Part shown: piece by piece, positions 1 through 12,700 of the stretch
Layout of the letters: each line of letters starts with the position of its first letter
How positions within the stretch are numbered: the first letter of the stretch is position 1
Source of the DNA: Channa striata
Taxonomy: Eukaryota > Chordata > Actinopteri > Anabantiformes > Channidae
Length of the DNA: 64,000 nucleotides
Direction of reading: 5' to 3'
Assembly (NCBI GenBank): GCA_033026295.1
Contig: CM065185.1
Span: 1,364,001 to 1,428,000, forward strand
Program-made: the position numbers and the translations under genes
Notes under the pieces: model-generated
What the model saw: only the letters and a program-made list of their open reading frames with translations
Told to the model about the DNA's origin: nothing
Database searches by the model: none

Positions 1-267
1 TGGTCTCTTTGCGTCGTATTCAGTGGAAAGGTGGACAACCAAGTCCAGATGTTATTTGTTAAGGTTTTTTTCTGCCAATTGTGTGTATGTGTGTGTTTGT
101 GTATACCTGCCAATTACAGCTAGTTACAAGGAAGCTGTCTGCTTTAACAGAAGTGGATGAATTCCCAGGCAGTCAAACCTGTTATAGGATGGAGAAAGGA
201 AAACATTTAAACCCATATCTATTTACCTTTATATATATTTAGGTAGCTCATATGCTTGTATGTTGTT

Positions 268-268
<1 letters not shown>
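1..268. other. Left edge of window, non-coding
   Basis: AT-rich sequence with scattered TG runs. It is probably astn1 intron, because the next exon at 9583 opens inside a codon. No exon or named repeat is recognised. Confidence 0.4.

Positions 269-303
<35 letters not shown>
268..303. repeat. (TG)n microsatellite
   Basis: About 18 consecutive TG units. The 98-residue ORF starting here with alternating Cys-Val is an artefact of the repeat. Confidence 0.95.
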
Positions 304-305
<2 letters not shown>

Positions 306-3300
306 CACTGTAAACCTCCCACTGGCTCTCTCCCTCTCTTTGCCCCTCTTGCTTTCCTATTGGTTTTCCTCTCTATTTATCATGTAGAAGATATGTACAA
401 CTCTCCAAACCCAGATTATGTTTCAGTGGAAAAGGGCTCTTATTGTAAGATTGTAAGAGTGTTATCAGAGCAGCAAAAAAAAACTATGCATATCACTGCT
501 GCAGTTTGCGTTCCACTTTATTATTTACTTTTACTTTGTTGTCTGAAAATTCATTTGAATTGTTAAGCATGGCTTAAACATGCTTAAACATACATTCAGT
601 TATGAATATGAACAGTATATGACTGGCAGTACAATTATAGTGTATCCCATTCCATTTTCATATAGGTCAATTTGATGTCTTATAGGCATTACGATTTCAT
701 AATAAAAACATTATCGTCTTTAGGGCACCTGCTCTTTCCATTAAGGAGCAGAGAAAAACAACAGTGAATTGGCTGGATAGGGCTAAACACACACACACTC
801 AGGCACATGAACACATGCATACTAAGCGTCCGGGCCTGCTCAACTGAACTGATGACAGCAGGCAGCATTTCAAAAGGTGAGACATCCCATAACTCACATC
901 AGTGTCCTGGCAATTCCTGATTTTTCCAACCAATCATACTTTAAGAATGCTGAGAGTAAACAACTCCAGCTGAATGACAAGTTCCTGAGAGTTGTGGCTC
1001 TCCACATTTAAAACCACTCCACCATCTGCATGATGTTCTGTTGTAAATGAAACTAACTTAACGTGATGTATCATAAATCCATGATGGTCAAACAGCGTGA
1101 GTGTTTCCATCTACCTGATTTCTTCCTATTTTCAAATTACATATATAAATCCTGAGTGAAAACACTGAAAAATGCACAATTTTTACAGCAGTCCACACAC
1201 TATAGGTTAGGTTATAAGTTAGAGTCAGATTTGTAACTCTATATAGTTAACTAAATATTTACAATATATACAATAAACTGACAACATCTGGTAACATCTC
1301 AACTTTTTGAGCAGTCTTGAAAAGAATGTCATTTTAAATATGTTTTAAAAGTAAAAAATCTTGACGTAATTTGTGAAACGACACCCAACAACTATAAAGG
1401 TTGTGACTTGCAAGCATCAGAGGCAATAATGCTAATGCTAAGACCCAGTAACAAAGTCTGTGTCCTGTTGAGTGTTTCCTGCAAATGTGTTTTATTAAGA
1501 ATTAAGTTAGTGTACAATACGCAAAGTACTTTATCTACATAAATAATATCATGCCAGTAGCCTGAGGCTAAAAGCAACATGCTAAAGGAAAATGTAAGTC
1601 ATTACGAGCTGATGACCCAGGTAGAAAAAGCAGCATTGTTGATGCATTGCAGAAAATTGGCAATTACTTTAGTTTCAGGTATTATTACACATGATTCTTC
1701 ATTTTTACATGAGAAAAGTACTTTGATTAGGAATAACAAAGAAATGTGGCAAATCATAACTCTGTCTAGTGCTGCAGCTTTTAATTTCAACTGTTGTGTT
1801 TTTAGTTGTATAATCGATTTACTAGACCAGCGTCCACACTGCCTTGACATGTGTGGTTGGGGTTCCTGATTGGAGAGTGCTGTTTGGTCACTGGTTTCAA
1901 TGAGACAATCGCTAGTGCTGTTGTTATTTAATATTGCTTTATCCATATCCAATTGAAGTCAAAATAATCTGTAACACTCAATCATGGGTGCACATAAACC
2001 CCTCAAGTTTCAAATTGTGATTGTGGCATGCATAAAAGTTGGAATTTGAAGGATGTTTTTTATTTCCACTATGTTAGTGGGTATAAAGCCTGTGTAAACA
2101 TAAGCAGCACAGTGCCTATGGCCATAAATAAAAGGAAATACTGTATTTTAAGTCCCACATTCACAATATGTCCCATAGTGGCTGCCCAAAATCTTTAATG
2201 ATCACCAAGGAACTCTCAGGCAAGCATTTCCTGTCTCATGCAGTTTTATTGATTTTGCTAAATAGAGAGATTTGCAAGCCTTCCCAACTGAACCTTTCTA
2301 CCGGTGTCATCTTTAGGATAAGCCGGCTGGGCTCCATTGAAGAGATGAAAAGCAGGATTACTGTGGGAAGCACAGCCTTTTACTTTCATGTGTTTTGAAA
2401 AAGCAGAGCTACTGAAAATGTGCTCATTTGTTTCTTGTCCACAGATCAGTGGACACGTCCAAGATGGTATACACTGTCAAACCTTCACGTTCTTTTTTAG
2501 AGTTAATTCAGAGTTCATTTCTGCTGCAGTTGTACCACTGTCTGTAATTGAATCAAGGTGCAACAAACAGAGGCATGTTTCTCTTACATCTCATTTGTTT
2601 AATCTTGCTCAACACTGATCACTGGACACTAAGAATTGTGATTGATAATTGCATTGGAACTTGTGCTAGGAAGAAAAATGACCTTTCTTCATGTACTGTG
2701 GCTCCCAGTAAATCAAGGATCTTTGTTCTTGGAGAGGCTTGTGCAACTACCTAGAGGATGTGGGCCTGTAATAACTCTGTGGGGGACCATTTTGCAACCT
2801 GGGCAGAGACTCACGATGATGAAACCTTGGAAGAGTCAAGGGCTGATCAAATGATAGAATCTGGTGATAACAATGCATACAAATCCAAAAGGTCAGAATT
2901 CCTCACATGCTGTTTTCAGTTTTAAAGTTTATAGTAACTATTACAAGCTGGCCAAGTCAGCAGCCATCAAGGGTGAAGTTTGATCTGATTCTCTTCCAGA
3001 ATCATTTTTGTAGCTGTCTGTCAGTAATCAACAAATGAGAGACACATTGTGTTTGTATTTATTTTACATTCCCCTGTTGTGAATTATGCCTATAAATGCC
3101 ATTGCAGAACATAGCGTTCACCGTGTAATCCATCTCCTTTGACTGAGATATTTGTTATCCTCAAGGTAGGTTCACTTTCTGTTCTTCTGGCAAGGAGGCC
3201 ACCCACATCATGCACTCCCCTCATCATGACAGTGCACAGCCAGGTTCCTCGGACTGTTTTTAATGGCCTGTGTACTGCAGTTCTGCTGCAGCAGGTGGTT

Positions 3301-5040
3301 TACGGTTTACAGATGAGGCTGGCAGGAAAGATGGGGCTGACAGGAACGATTGGACAGATAAAGAGTGGATGGCAGCACTTGAACCCATAAAGAATGTAAT
3401 GTTGTGTGTTAGTCCACCACAGAAGGTGATCCAAAGTTTTTAAGGTGTTTTCATGTTTTTAGACCCTCATATCTACATCAGTGCTGTGTTGAAGAGGTCC
3501 AACAGTCGGTTTTGAGCCAGTCTTCTTCACCTTCTGCACAATTTTACAATGTGAGAAATGTGGTTTTGAAGTAAGAGGCATACAGGGATGTGAATGTGTG
3601 AGAATGGATCATCCATCTGCACTTAACTAACAATTTTCTAATCAGTCCTTTTGACACTGCCAAAGGCAAAATACATGCCCTGACATCAGTGATTGAGGTG
3701 AAGCCAAATGTGCAAAATGACTCAAGAAAGAAACACAACAGACTGTCTAAAGGACAATTCCGGCTTGATACAAATTATTAGGTTGGTGGTTTTGACATTG
3801 TTTCATTTTGGTTTACAATGCAGTCAGTAAGTTGCTGAGACCTTGGAAAACAAGTAGCATGAGCAGCCAGGTGATTGACAGGCTCCAAACAAGCCAACAA
3901 TTTATCAGAAATATATAAAACACTTGATTTATAGAGAGAATAAATGAGCACACCTGAAATGTCTGTAATTTGGCTTCATTTTACTGTATGCCATCAAACA
4001 GTAGGTCAAAGTTGAACTGAAAGGTCAGTCTGGCTGTAACATTAGTCTGGATTGTAATTTGACCTGTTTGCCGTGTTTTTTTTTCAATGCAAGTTATGCA
4101 AAACCTCAAGATTAATTTCAACAAACTTCTCTGTAACATTCCTGTGTCATTGAGAGATCACGGCAGAGCACCACAGAGATCATTCATGAGTCCGTTGTGC
4201 TTAGCATAAACCAGAAAGATGGCTAGAACGACATTACACAGACCTGGACTTTTTTTTATAAAAATTTGCCTTAGATAAATATTTAATAAGACTTTTTTGA
4301 AAAGGCATCAGTCAAGGTGTCTGAATAATGGGGCTGACAATGCCTGTTGACTCCCCAAAGCAAAGGCAAAGTAGCATGAGCACAAAACCTCTTAAAGCTG
4401 AGTTGGGTGCACACAGAGTCCGCCTGTGACAACAAGGACGGACTTTCATGCCAACCATCAATGCTGGTTATTGCCCAAGATGGTCTTGGTAACAACACAT
4501 TTATTGGTTGTTAACTGTAGAACTGAAGATAAACTGCAGAAAGAAGATACCATCCATCCATTATCCGTCAATGCTTATCCTGTTCAATCCAGTGGTCAAC
4601 TGACAAAATTTTGGTGAGCTGCGAAAGATTCAGCTCTCTCCACCCTTGAGCGACAAGCCAAAGACACCCAATCACAGCTGTGTTCTCCCTCAACTTAACT
4701 CTTTGAAAGGGCTTCAACAAATGAGGAAAATCTGATTACTGTCATCAATTACGACCACATACAGTATGTTAAACTTTGATGTTCTTCCAGGATTTGAAAG
4801 AAAGTTCAAGAACTCAAGACACTGGCTACTTTTGTTTCTCACCACTATTATGACAACGGAAGAAAGTAGCTGTTCAATCAGAGCGAAATTACACTAAATT
4901 CTATACTAAACACACACTAGTCAGGCTTCAGGACGTGAGAAGAAGGGTTCTTCTTTGAGTCTGTGTGTATAGGGTGTACAGTATGGGAAGCAGAGATTAT
5001 TATTATTAAACATCTGATTATTAAACACTGTCTGTGTCGA
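304..5040. other. astn1 upstream intron, no gene seen
   Basis: About 4.7 kb of AT-rich DNA. Six-frame reading gives only short ORFs with no domain and no convincing exon. A worn reversed SINE tail occurs at 4548-4600. Nothing else can be named. Confidence 0.5.
4548..4600 (-). repeat. SINE 3' tail remnant, reversed
   Basis: CCATCCATTATCCGTCAATG followed by CTTATCCTG is the reverse complement of the usual teleost SINE end (CAGGATAAGCGG...ATGGATGG). The body of the element is missing. Confidence 0.55.
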
Positions 5041-5760
5041 GCATGCAGTATTCTTAAGGACTCCTCTCACCTGCCTACAGATTTACAGACCTGTTTTCCC
5101 TCCTGCCTTTAGACAGGCGTTTCAGGTTCCCCCGGACACCAACCACCAGCCTGAGGAACAGCTTCTTTCCTTATTGAACTCTGCCCCCACTGACCTCACT
5201 GACCTCTCTGCCACAGTCATACACCCCGACATTCTCCCCATCACTATTTAATATTGCACATACTCATTGCACCAGCCTGTATATACCCACCTGTAAATAC
5301 ACATGTCCATCACATATTTATATTTGTAAGCTTCTGTTTACAGATCCATATGTACATTTCTGAATATATTAAATAGCAAACTGTATATCATATTCATATC
5401 TTCATGTATATTCCTGATTACTACAGCAACCACTGTTTACCTTTATCTATCTGTATCTAGTTAATAGAAACCTGAATATTATGTACATATCAATTTGCAT
5501 ACCCCTGACTAGCAAGGGTATATATGCTAATCTGTGCTCATCTATTGTCAATCCCTGATTAGAGTCAACAAGAAAGTGCGTAATATGTTCACAGCATCTG
5601 TAAATATGATCCATATCTTCTCCTGTACATATTTACTATAGGTAACTATAACCTATATCCTGCACTTGCTGCTTATTGCACTTTTGGTTAGACATAAACT
5701 GCATTTCGTTGCCTTTTACTTGTACATGGGTAATGACAATAAAGTTGAATCTAATCTAAA
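5041..5760 (+). mobile_element. LINE 3' end (CR1/Rex-like), 5'-truncated
   Basis: The left part resembles the last codons of a teleost LINE ORF2 (GCGTTTCAGG..CCCCGGACACCAACCACCAG, then GAGGAACAGCTTCTTTCC). An AT-rich 3'UTR follows and ends GACAATAAAGTTGAATCTAA, the repeat-type tail of this abundant fish LINE. No reverse transcriptase domain is left. The clade is uncertain. Confidence 0.65.
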
Positions 5761-8049
5761 AATTATTGTTTTAGTGCACATATGCATACCATGTACCTCC
5801 AGTGTTAACTTAATGTATGAAAGACACAAATCAGAAAACATTCATTTACGTTATTAAAGCAGTATGTCGATAAAGAAAACCACACTGATGTCAAGTTTAA
5901 AGAAATGCAGAATTCATTGGATTGACATTCAGTTAGATCAGACTGACAGGTCTGGCTGCACTGTGTTAAAGTGATAAATGCCATGTGTAGGAATTATATC
6001 TACCTTACAAGTGCTCATAGCCGTCTGTCAGACGTTTGGCTCCACCGAGGTTAAAAAAAGTTAATTATTTGGATGTAGACATACGTTCTAGTGTTGTATG
6101 CAGTCTACAGTATAGTTTAGTCAGTGATCATGAGTTCTCCCACATAATTAAGCCCACTAACAATAAGGTTAAAGAACCTATAAACCACATCCCAGATTTT
6201 CTGAATTGATGTTTAGCAACACACAGAAATGAGCAACATTCAGAAGACAAAAACACCCATCTTGTTGAAAGGCGGTTTCCTGAAGCAAGCTGGACAAATG
6301 TACCGGAGAAAGAGTAACTAGAAAGTCTTTCCTCGAAAAATTTAATTTTCTTTTTGTCCCAACCAGCTAATTTTCAGTAACATTGCTGATCCATTAGGAA
6401 TAATGAGAACACACCAGAAATAAATTGAAACATTAATGGACAATTACCCAGATAATGAATTCAGATTCAGAACACACGTTAGCGCATTTTACCGGAATTG
6501 ATTTATTGTTCAGGATTTTCAATAATATTTCAAAAAGATCATATTTTTACTCTGCCACAGTCATGAGGTCATTAAAAAGACGTAGTCAGCCAATAATTTA
6601 AGTGTCCATATTCCAAATCAGAGGTCAAAACAAGACAGCGTGTACAGGAAATTGTTTAACCCCTTTTCTTGCTGTGTTTTTCTTGCTGTAGATTAAAGGA
6701 AAAGGCAAAAAGTCTCCCATGTTGTTTCATCCTTCTTCTCCAGTCAGAAAACGTCACGGATTGGTTAGAAATTATTGAATGTCTGGCCCCTAGTCACAGT
6801 GTTTTCATTAAAATGTTTAAATATCGTTTAGTTTTAAGTTTCCTAAAGGTCTGCACTGTGAGACACTTGTAATAAACACAGGCAGTGTGCTGCACAGTAG
6901 TTGATATATACACACATCTAAACAGCATTAGTAATGCCGGGATGTTCAGACAGACAGTTAGCTGCATATGAAGATTGATTTTGGGCGCAATTTCCCATTT
7001 AGAGCTCAACTTGCTCCGATATTGAGAGAATTACTCAACATATTTCCCAGCTGTGTGTTCTCCTGCGGGGTTTCAAACTGTTTCCTTTTTAAATGCCTCC
7101 TTACACGCTAGACAGATATTCCAACCGGCTTCGCAATTAATATGCTAAGTGGTGCAAAGCCTCACAATGTCACTTTTCATTTTCATCTCCAGCACTGTTT
7201 ATATCTTTCAGTCGCGTGTCAGTTTCTGCGCTGGGTAAACACCTCCCTCTTGACAGCTGCTACATCGTTTCTCATTCTTGGCCTCTCTCTCCATGACTCT
7301 GTGGCACTTGGCCGACTGCTCGCCAGCTGATGACACGAGCCATGGTTGACAGGGAAGACGCAGGCGCTGCACTTTCCACAGCATTCACACATACGCTTTG
7401 TATGTACACGCACACTATTGCAGAATGAAAGCACAAGTGATCACCATAAGGCGTCCATTTCTGTACACGCACATTTTTTTTTCCAAATACACACAAACGG
7501 GTTGCTTGTGCAAAAAGAAGTTCACTGATGACCACCTCAGAGCACCATCTCCTCACACACCTTTCCCCACCACCTACACACACACACAGAGTCTTACAGA
7601 GGGTTTTTCCTCTGCCCAGTGAAACACATGCCCCTGTGGCCAACTGCCCTTTTGACGCTTGCAGTGGCAGCTGGGAAAACATAGCTAGGTGCCCGTGTCA
7701 CCACAAACCTGAGCAGCAGGAAGGGGGCCCTGAAGTGATGAAGGAGGTGGACGGGGGTGTCAGCTGGTTGTTTCTCTCATATGATGGAGGTGACTGTGAA
7801 ATCCAGCTGAATGTATCAAAACTACCAACAGAGGCGTATCACAGGAGGGTGTATTTAGTACTAAAACCTACTGTTTAATTTAAAGCAATAATTGCTCAGT
7901 CATAGCCCAGTGGTTTTGGGCTGGTGGTGGTTGGTGCCACTGTCAGAGGCAGCAGGTGCCATTCTGGTGCAATTTTAGGATATTAAAGAAACACCTTTGT
8001 GGGTGACGTGAGAGAGTAAGGGGCAAACTAACACAAAACCCTCTGGTTT
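5761..8049. other. astn1 upstream intron, no gene seen
   Basis: AT-rich to 6.6 kb, with a more mixed block at 7.1-7.9 kb containing CA runs near 7570. Overlapping ORFs on both strands at 7272-7878 show no recognisable domain and lack good splice signals. Confidence 0.45.
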
Positions 8050-8264
8050 GGAGCACCGGTTGCACAGGCTCAGGTGAATGTACTGAAGGTCAGTCTCCCG
8101 CATTTGGCAGATGCCATGCAAGCAGGGAACACACACCAGGGGCAGTTCAGGGCTGAGTGTTTGGCCCAAAGAAACCTTAACATGTAGCCACGGGGAACTG
8201 GGATTGGAACCATTGAACCTGAGCTTCATGGTCGACATGGTCGTGCTTTACCACGTGGGCTACG
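8050..8264 (-). repeat. tRNA-derived SINE, reversed
   Basis: On the - strand the element starts with GTAGCCCACGTGGTAAAGCA and carries a B-box-like GTTCCAATCC (8201-8211), then the teleost SINE body (GGTT..CTTTGGGCC, CCTGCTTGCATGGCATCTGC). It is strongly diverged. It is not a functional tRNA. Confidence 0.6.
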
Positions 8265-9582
8265 TTATTTTACAGTGTTCTGTCATGGGTTGATAAAAGA
8301 TCAGTCAGTTATGTGTTTTAGTCATGTTGCACAGGCAAACCAAAAATAGTGCTTCATATTTTGTTTCACTGAAAGAAGTTTGGGGTTTTTTAAGCACCTA
8401 CTGCATGAGAACAATTGCATGTGTTGTTTTATAACTTTGTAAATGATTTCAAAACTATTTTGGGCAGAGAAAGTGAGGCAGACCTTGAGTTGAGGGAACA
8501 CTTTTAGCTGAGAGGTTGGGGTTGTTAATCTGTTGGGAAAAGTGCCTGGATGTGAAATTAACAGGCCTTTTCTTTTAGCATCTCCTGTCAGGGTGTCCGT
8601 GGACATTAATCTGCAACTTTAAAATGTACATGTGTGTAGAACTGACTTAGTTTACCAATGAAATTACTGTTCACTTGGCGTTTTTAGAATAAATAAAAGC
8701 TAATGGTTGACTCTGTTTTCTTTTCTCTAAGCACATGTGGTCCAGAGCCTGACTCCAGAACCTGATCAGCCACAAATTTAAAACCACCAAGTGATCATTG
8801 CTTGATCAGGCTGATCAGTGTGTTTGACGCTTGTTGTGATGTCATCAGTCATTGAATGAATTCTTCTGGTCTGTGTGATGCTGTATATTTATTGACACAC
8901 AGAAATACTTGTCGCTTTTAAAAGTGCAATAAATTGGTTTTGGTGATTGAAACTGAACTCTTGACTAGAACCCAACCTGCCGGTACAAACTGTGTGAGTC
9001 AGTGTTGTGTTAGAGCAAAGCAGTGCTCATCTGTTTTAGGTTTTGATCTGTTTACAGAACAGAGAGCTAAGTTTCAACGAAGCACACAAAACAGGTGTAT
9101 CTCTGGTCTTTAGACACAGATCAGCCACAGCACTTAAGTGCCTGTTCGTTTTAAGGTTGGGGTAGACAGAGGTCATCTCACGTATGTAATGCTGGACATC
9201 ATCATCGGACCACAGTGCATCAAAGCTAACAACATCCATGCTGCCCCCCGATCACTGAAATATTAAAACCTGTTTGTGGTGTTGCAGCCCATCAGTGTGT
9301 AATTTATGTATATATAATTTAGTGTCTAAGTTAAAACTTTTGAATTAATTCATCAACACAACATAAGTTTCTCATGTCTTATTTGATCAACTTGGAATAT
9401 TGGTTTAATCAAAACCAAAAATCAATCACCAAAGCGATGATTTTTGTTTGTAATAGCAAAAATCAAATAGTCGTTTCTAAATCGCCTAAATTGCCTGAAA
9501 TCAAAATCTTAACTGCATTTTGTCACAGTATACAGAAAATCTTTGGGTAAATTTGCTCTTTTTTCTTTTTTCTCTGCTGCAG
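8265..9582. other. astn1 intron before first visible exon
   Basis: AT-rich sequence ending in the pyrimidine tract and TGCAG acceptor of the exon at 9583. Nothing else is recognised. Confidence 0.5.
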
Positions 9583-9718
9583 AAACCCTTCTGAGCTTCA
9601 TGGATGACATCTTGTCAGGCGCCAGGTCTCCGTGTGTGATGCTAGGGGACATACCCAACCTCCTGTCATCATCAATCAGCATGATCATTCGCTGCCTGGA
9701 GCCCGACACCACTTATAT
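9583..9718 (+). CDS. astn1: astn1 exon, FNIII domain part 1
   Basis: A pyrimidine-rich tract and TGCAG precede the exon, and a GTAGGC donor follows TATAT. It enters after one base of a split codon and ends with two bases (AT). The peptide runs TLLSFMDDILSGARSPCVML and later IIRCLEPDTTY, matching the astrotactin FNIII segment with its two cysteines. An in-frame shadow on the other strand has no support. Confidence 0.92.
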
Positions 9719-12700
9719 GTAGGCTGAGTTACCCCCTTTTTTTCTCAAGAACATGTGATCTTAACAGTCTGACAACTGGCACATGTCGGGCCTATTTCAT
9801 CCTCATTCAAACTGCTTCTAATAGAATCTTTTTGGGTACTAAACAAACGTGAAGTGAGCCTGTGCATTGTTGTATTTATGTTAAATTGTGAAACTGCAGC
9901 ATTTTAAAGTTGAGTAAATTCATTTGTAGATTTTTTTATGTCTATGATAATATAGGGATGTGTGAAATGACAAAAACTGACTAAATGTATCGGGTGGGAC
10001 TTTTTAACTAACCACAATGCAGTAATTCAGTAATTGACATTAAAAAAATCCCATATAAAAAACAAACTACATCAGAAAATAGAAAACTGGAGTTAATTTA
10101 CATGTTTATTTCCATTTGCATGTCTTCATAGCAATGAAGGTTTGCACCGTGATGCAGTGATCCAAGGTCTTTCACTCTCTGGTGATGCATACACATAACT
10201 ACCACCCCAGATGCTTAGATGCTTATACAGATGCTCATGCAGATGCTGACACCTTTCTCAAAGATGAAAGAAAGAATAAAAAGCCATGAAGCAGAGGTGA
10301 GGTTTTGGGGGTAGAGAACGAAAGCAACTGATAAAATTTGAGACTAAAAGATCTAGAGTAGAAGGAAAGGGAGGGAGAAGCGAAGAAGCAAAAGGCCTGT
10401 GGACAAATCCCCTTCACACAGTGTTGATGACTGTGGCTGACTGAGCAGCTCCTCATGTCCAATTAACCCCAGAATCAGCGTGGCTCCCTCTCTTTCTATC
10501 ACATCTTGCAGTTATTCATCTCTCCAGTTCAAGTCCTCATCTTTTCTTCATGGCACTGCACACTCCTTATATGTCCATTACAGACACAACCGAGACAGAC
10601 ATTTTGCACTTGCTCCAACTACATGCACAGTTTGTTTTAAATGTGAATGCAGAGATTTGATCATTTCAGTGAAATCTTTAGTCTACTAATTCTTAACTGA
10701 TCTATAACTACAGCTGTAGTGAAAGAAAGCTGCTAATACAACATAAACATCATGAGTTATTTATCCTCACTGATGGCTTTGGGTCTTCCTCATTTTTTGA
10801 TGTTAGTAGATGCAAGTCACACTTTGGCCACTTGGTGGAGATATCATTCAGTGAAGTGGCAAACGCTAAGTTCTGTCAGTCCAGTCAAGCAGCAGTAAGG
10901 GTTGTTTTTCATATTGCAGACTCCCAGTTCACACAAGGGCGACTTTTAATTGAATTAACTGCTGCCAAAAATATAGAAGCTGCTAAAAGATTGTAGGTGC
11001 AGCAGTTTGATAAGAATCAGTTCAATGAAGTGATGTTTTATATGACAGGTTCCGACTGTGGGCGGTTGACAACACAGGGCGTCGTTCCAGTCCAAGTGAG
11101 GTCACCATCAAAACTCCATGTCCAACTGTGGATGACGTCAAAGCACAAGGTGAGGAAAGTGACAGAGACAGGAGTCAGAAAGGAGAATCATTTTTTAGTC
11201 CTATTTGCCGCCCTTTTCAACAGGGTAATAAGGGACACAAAAAGAAATGTCCCACATTTGTTACAAACTTTACAAAACTGAAATTGGTAGGAGCACACAT
11301 ATTTGTAGAAAGAAAAATAGATGTGAAACGGTGAACATCAGTCTTCATAATTACTGTATCACATTAGGATATTAACTACATGCCATTTATTTAAATAAAA
11401 AATGAAAGATTTGCCAGTGAGAGGTTCATAGCAAAGATGTTATTTCCGAGTGTGCTGCTGATGTGGGCCAGCCAGTGGAGTGTGATACTACCAGGCTTAT
11501 GTTGTTAATAATTTTAATTGCTGGAAATACATGAGTGCTATGAAATGCGATACTTCCACTCTGTGGCTGTTTTTAACAGATTTTATTGGCGTCAGTGGCC
11601 AGGCCAGGTCATGACAAGTGGATAAGTTCCTAACCTGAACACTCACGAATTTCCTTTTTGTAAAAAATATCAATCCACACTGGTGTTTTCGAGGGATATA
11701 ATAATGATTTATTAATTTTAAAACAGTATCAATACCAGGATATGCATGTAAAATGACATCTGTTAAATTCATCTAAAATGTAAATGGGCTCTGCAGTAGA
11801 GAAGGGAAAGTCTTTTACAGCTCCACCAATGGAAACCCTACAATAGCAGTCAAAGGTCTGGACACACCTTCTCGATTAATGTTTTTTTTTCTATTGATTC
11901 TTAGACAATGAAATAATACATATTGAAATATGTAGCAAGTAACAAAATGTAAACAAAGGAAAATGTATTTTGAATTTAAGGTTATGGAAATCCGCCCCCT
12001 TTGGCTTTCATAACTTTGTTCACTCTTGGCATTTGGTCACCTGGAATACTTTTCCAGCTGTAAGATTCCCACATATGCTGTGCAACGGTTGGCTCTGCTG
12101 TCCACTTTATCACAATCCATCTCAATTAGGTTTGGGTACGGTGATTGTGGAGGCCAGGCCATCGGATACAACAGTCCATCACTCCCCTTGTTGGTGTAAT
12201 AGTCAAGTCAAGATGTTTTTTCTCTGAAACTGTTTTGACTGTTAAGCCCTGCTTTACACCGTCTCCTCCTAAGTTGTGATGTTTCTGCTTTGTGAATTCT
12301 GGGAATCATGGTCGTGGGCTCTAACCATACACTGGTATTTGATGATTTCGGAGGCGGCCATCTAATGGACTGTTGGTTTCCTTTCTTATGGGCAACTGTC
12401 ATGAGATACAATTTCAGCTTTTGATGGTTTTTCTGACAACACGTCTTTAACATCTTTAGCAGTCCTTGATTTTTTTCCAGGAGGACTGACTTTCATGTCT
12501 TACAGCACCGGTTCTTGCCATAATATGAATTATGCTCTAGTAGAAAGACAGCACTGTGCAAAAGTTTAAAGCAGGTGTGAAAACATGCTGTATACAAAGA
12601 AGGCTTTCAAAAATAGAAGTGTTTAAACACTCATTTTCATAAATGAACAAAATGAAATGACTAAACAAAAGATATATCTAAATCAAATCAGTATTTTATG

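Noticed and set aside
270..566. 98-residue ORF starting with alternating Cys-Val
   Set aside because: It is produced by a TG microsatellite, and the rest has no domain or splice context.
1602..1952. 116-residue ORF on the - strand
   Set aside because: No domain, AT-rich composition, overlaps an ORF on the other strand, no splice signals.
7780..7797. YDGGDC motif on the + strand, like an LNR core
   Set aside because: The surrounding peptide lacks the other LNR cysteines, it lies in an astn1 intron on the wrong strand for pappa2, and there are no fitting splice sites. The true LNR3 is at 36764-36862.
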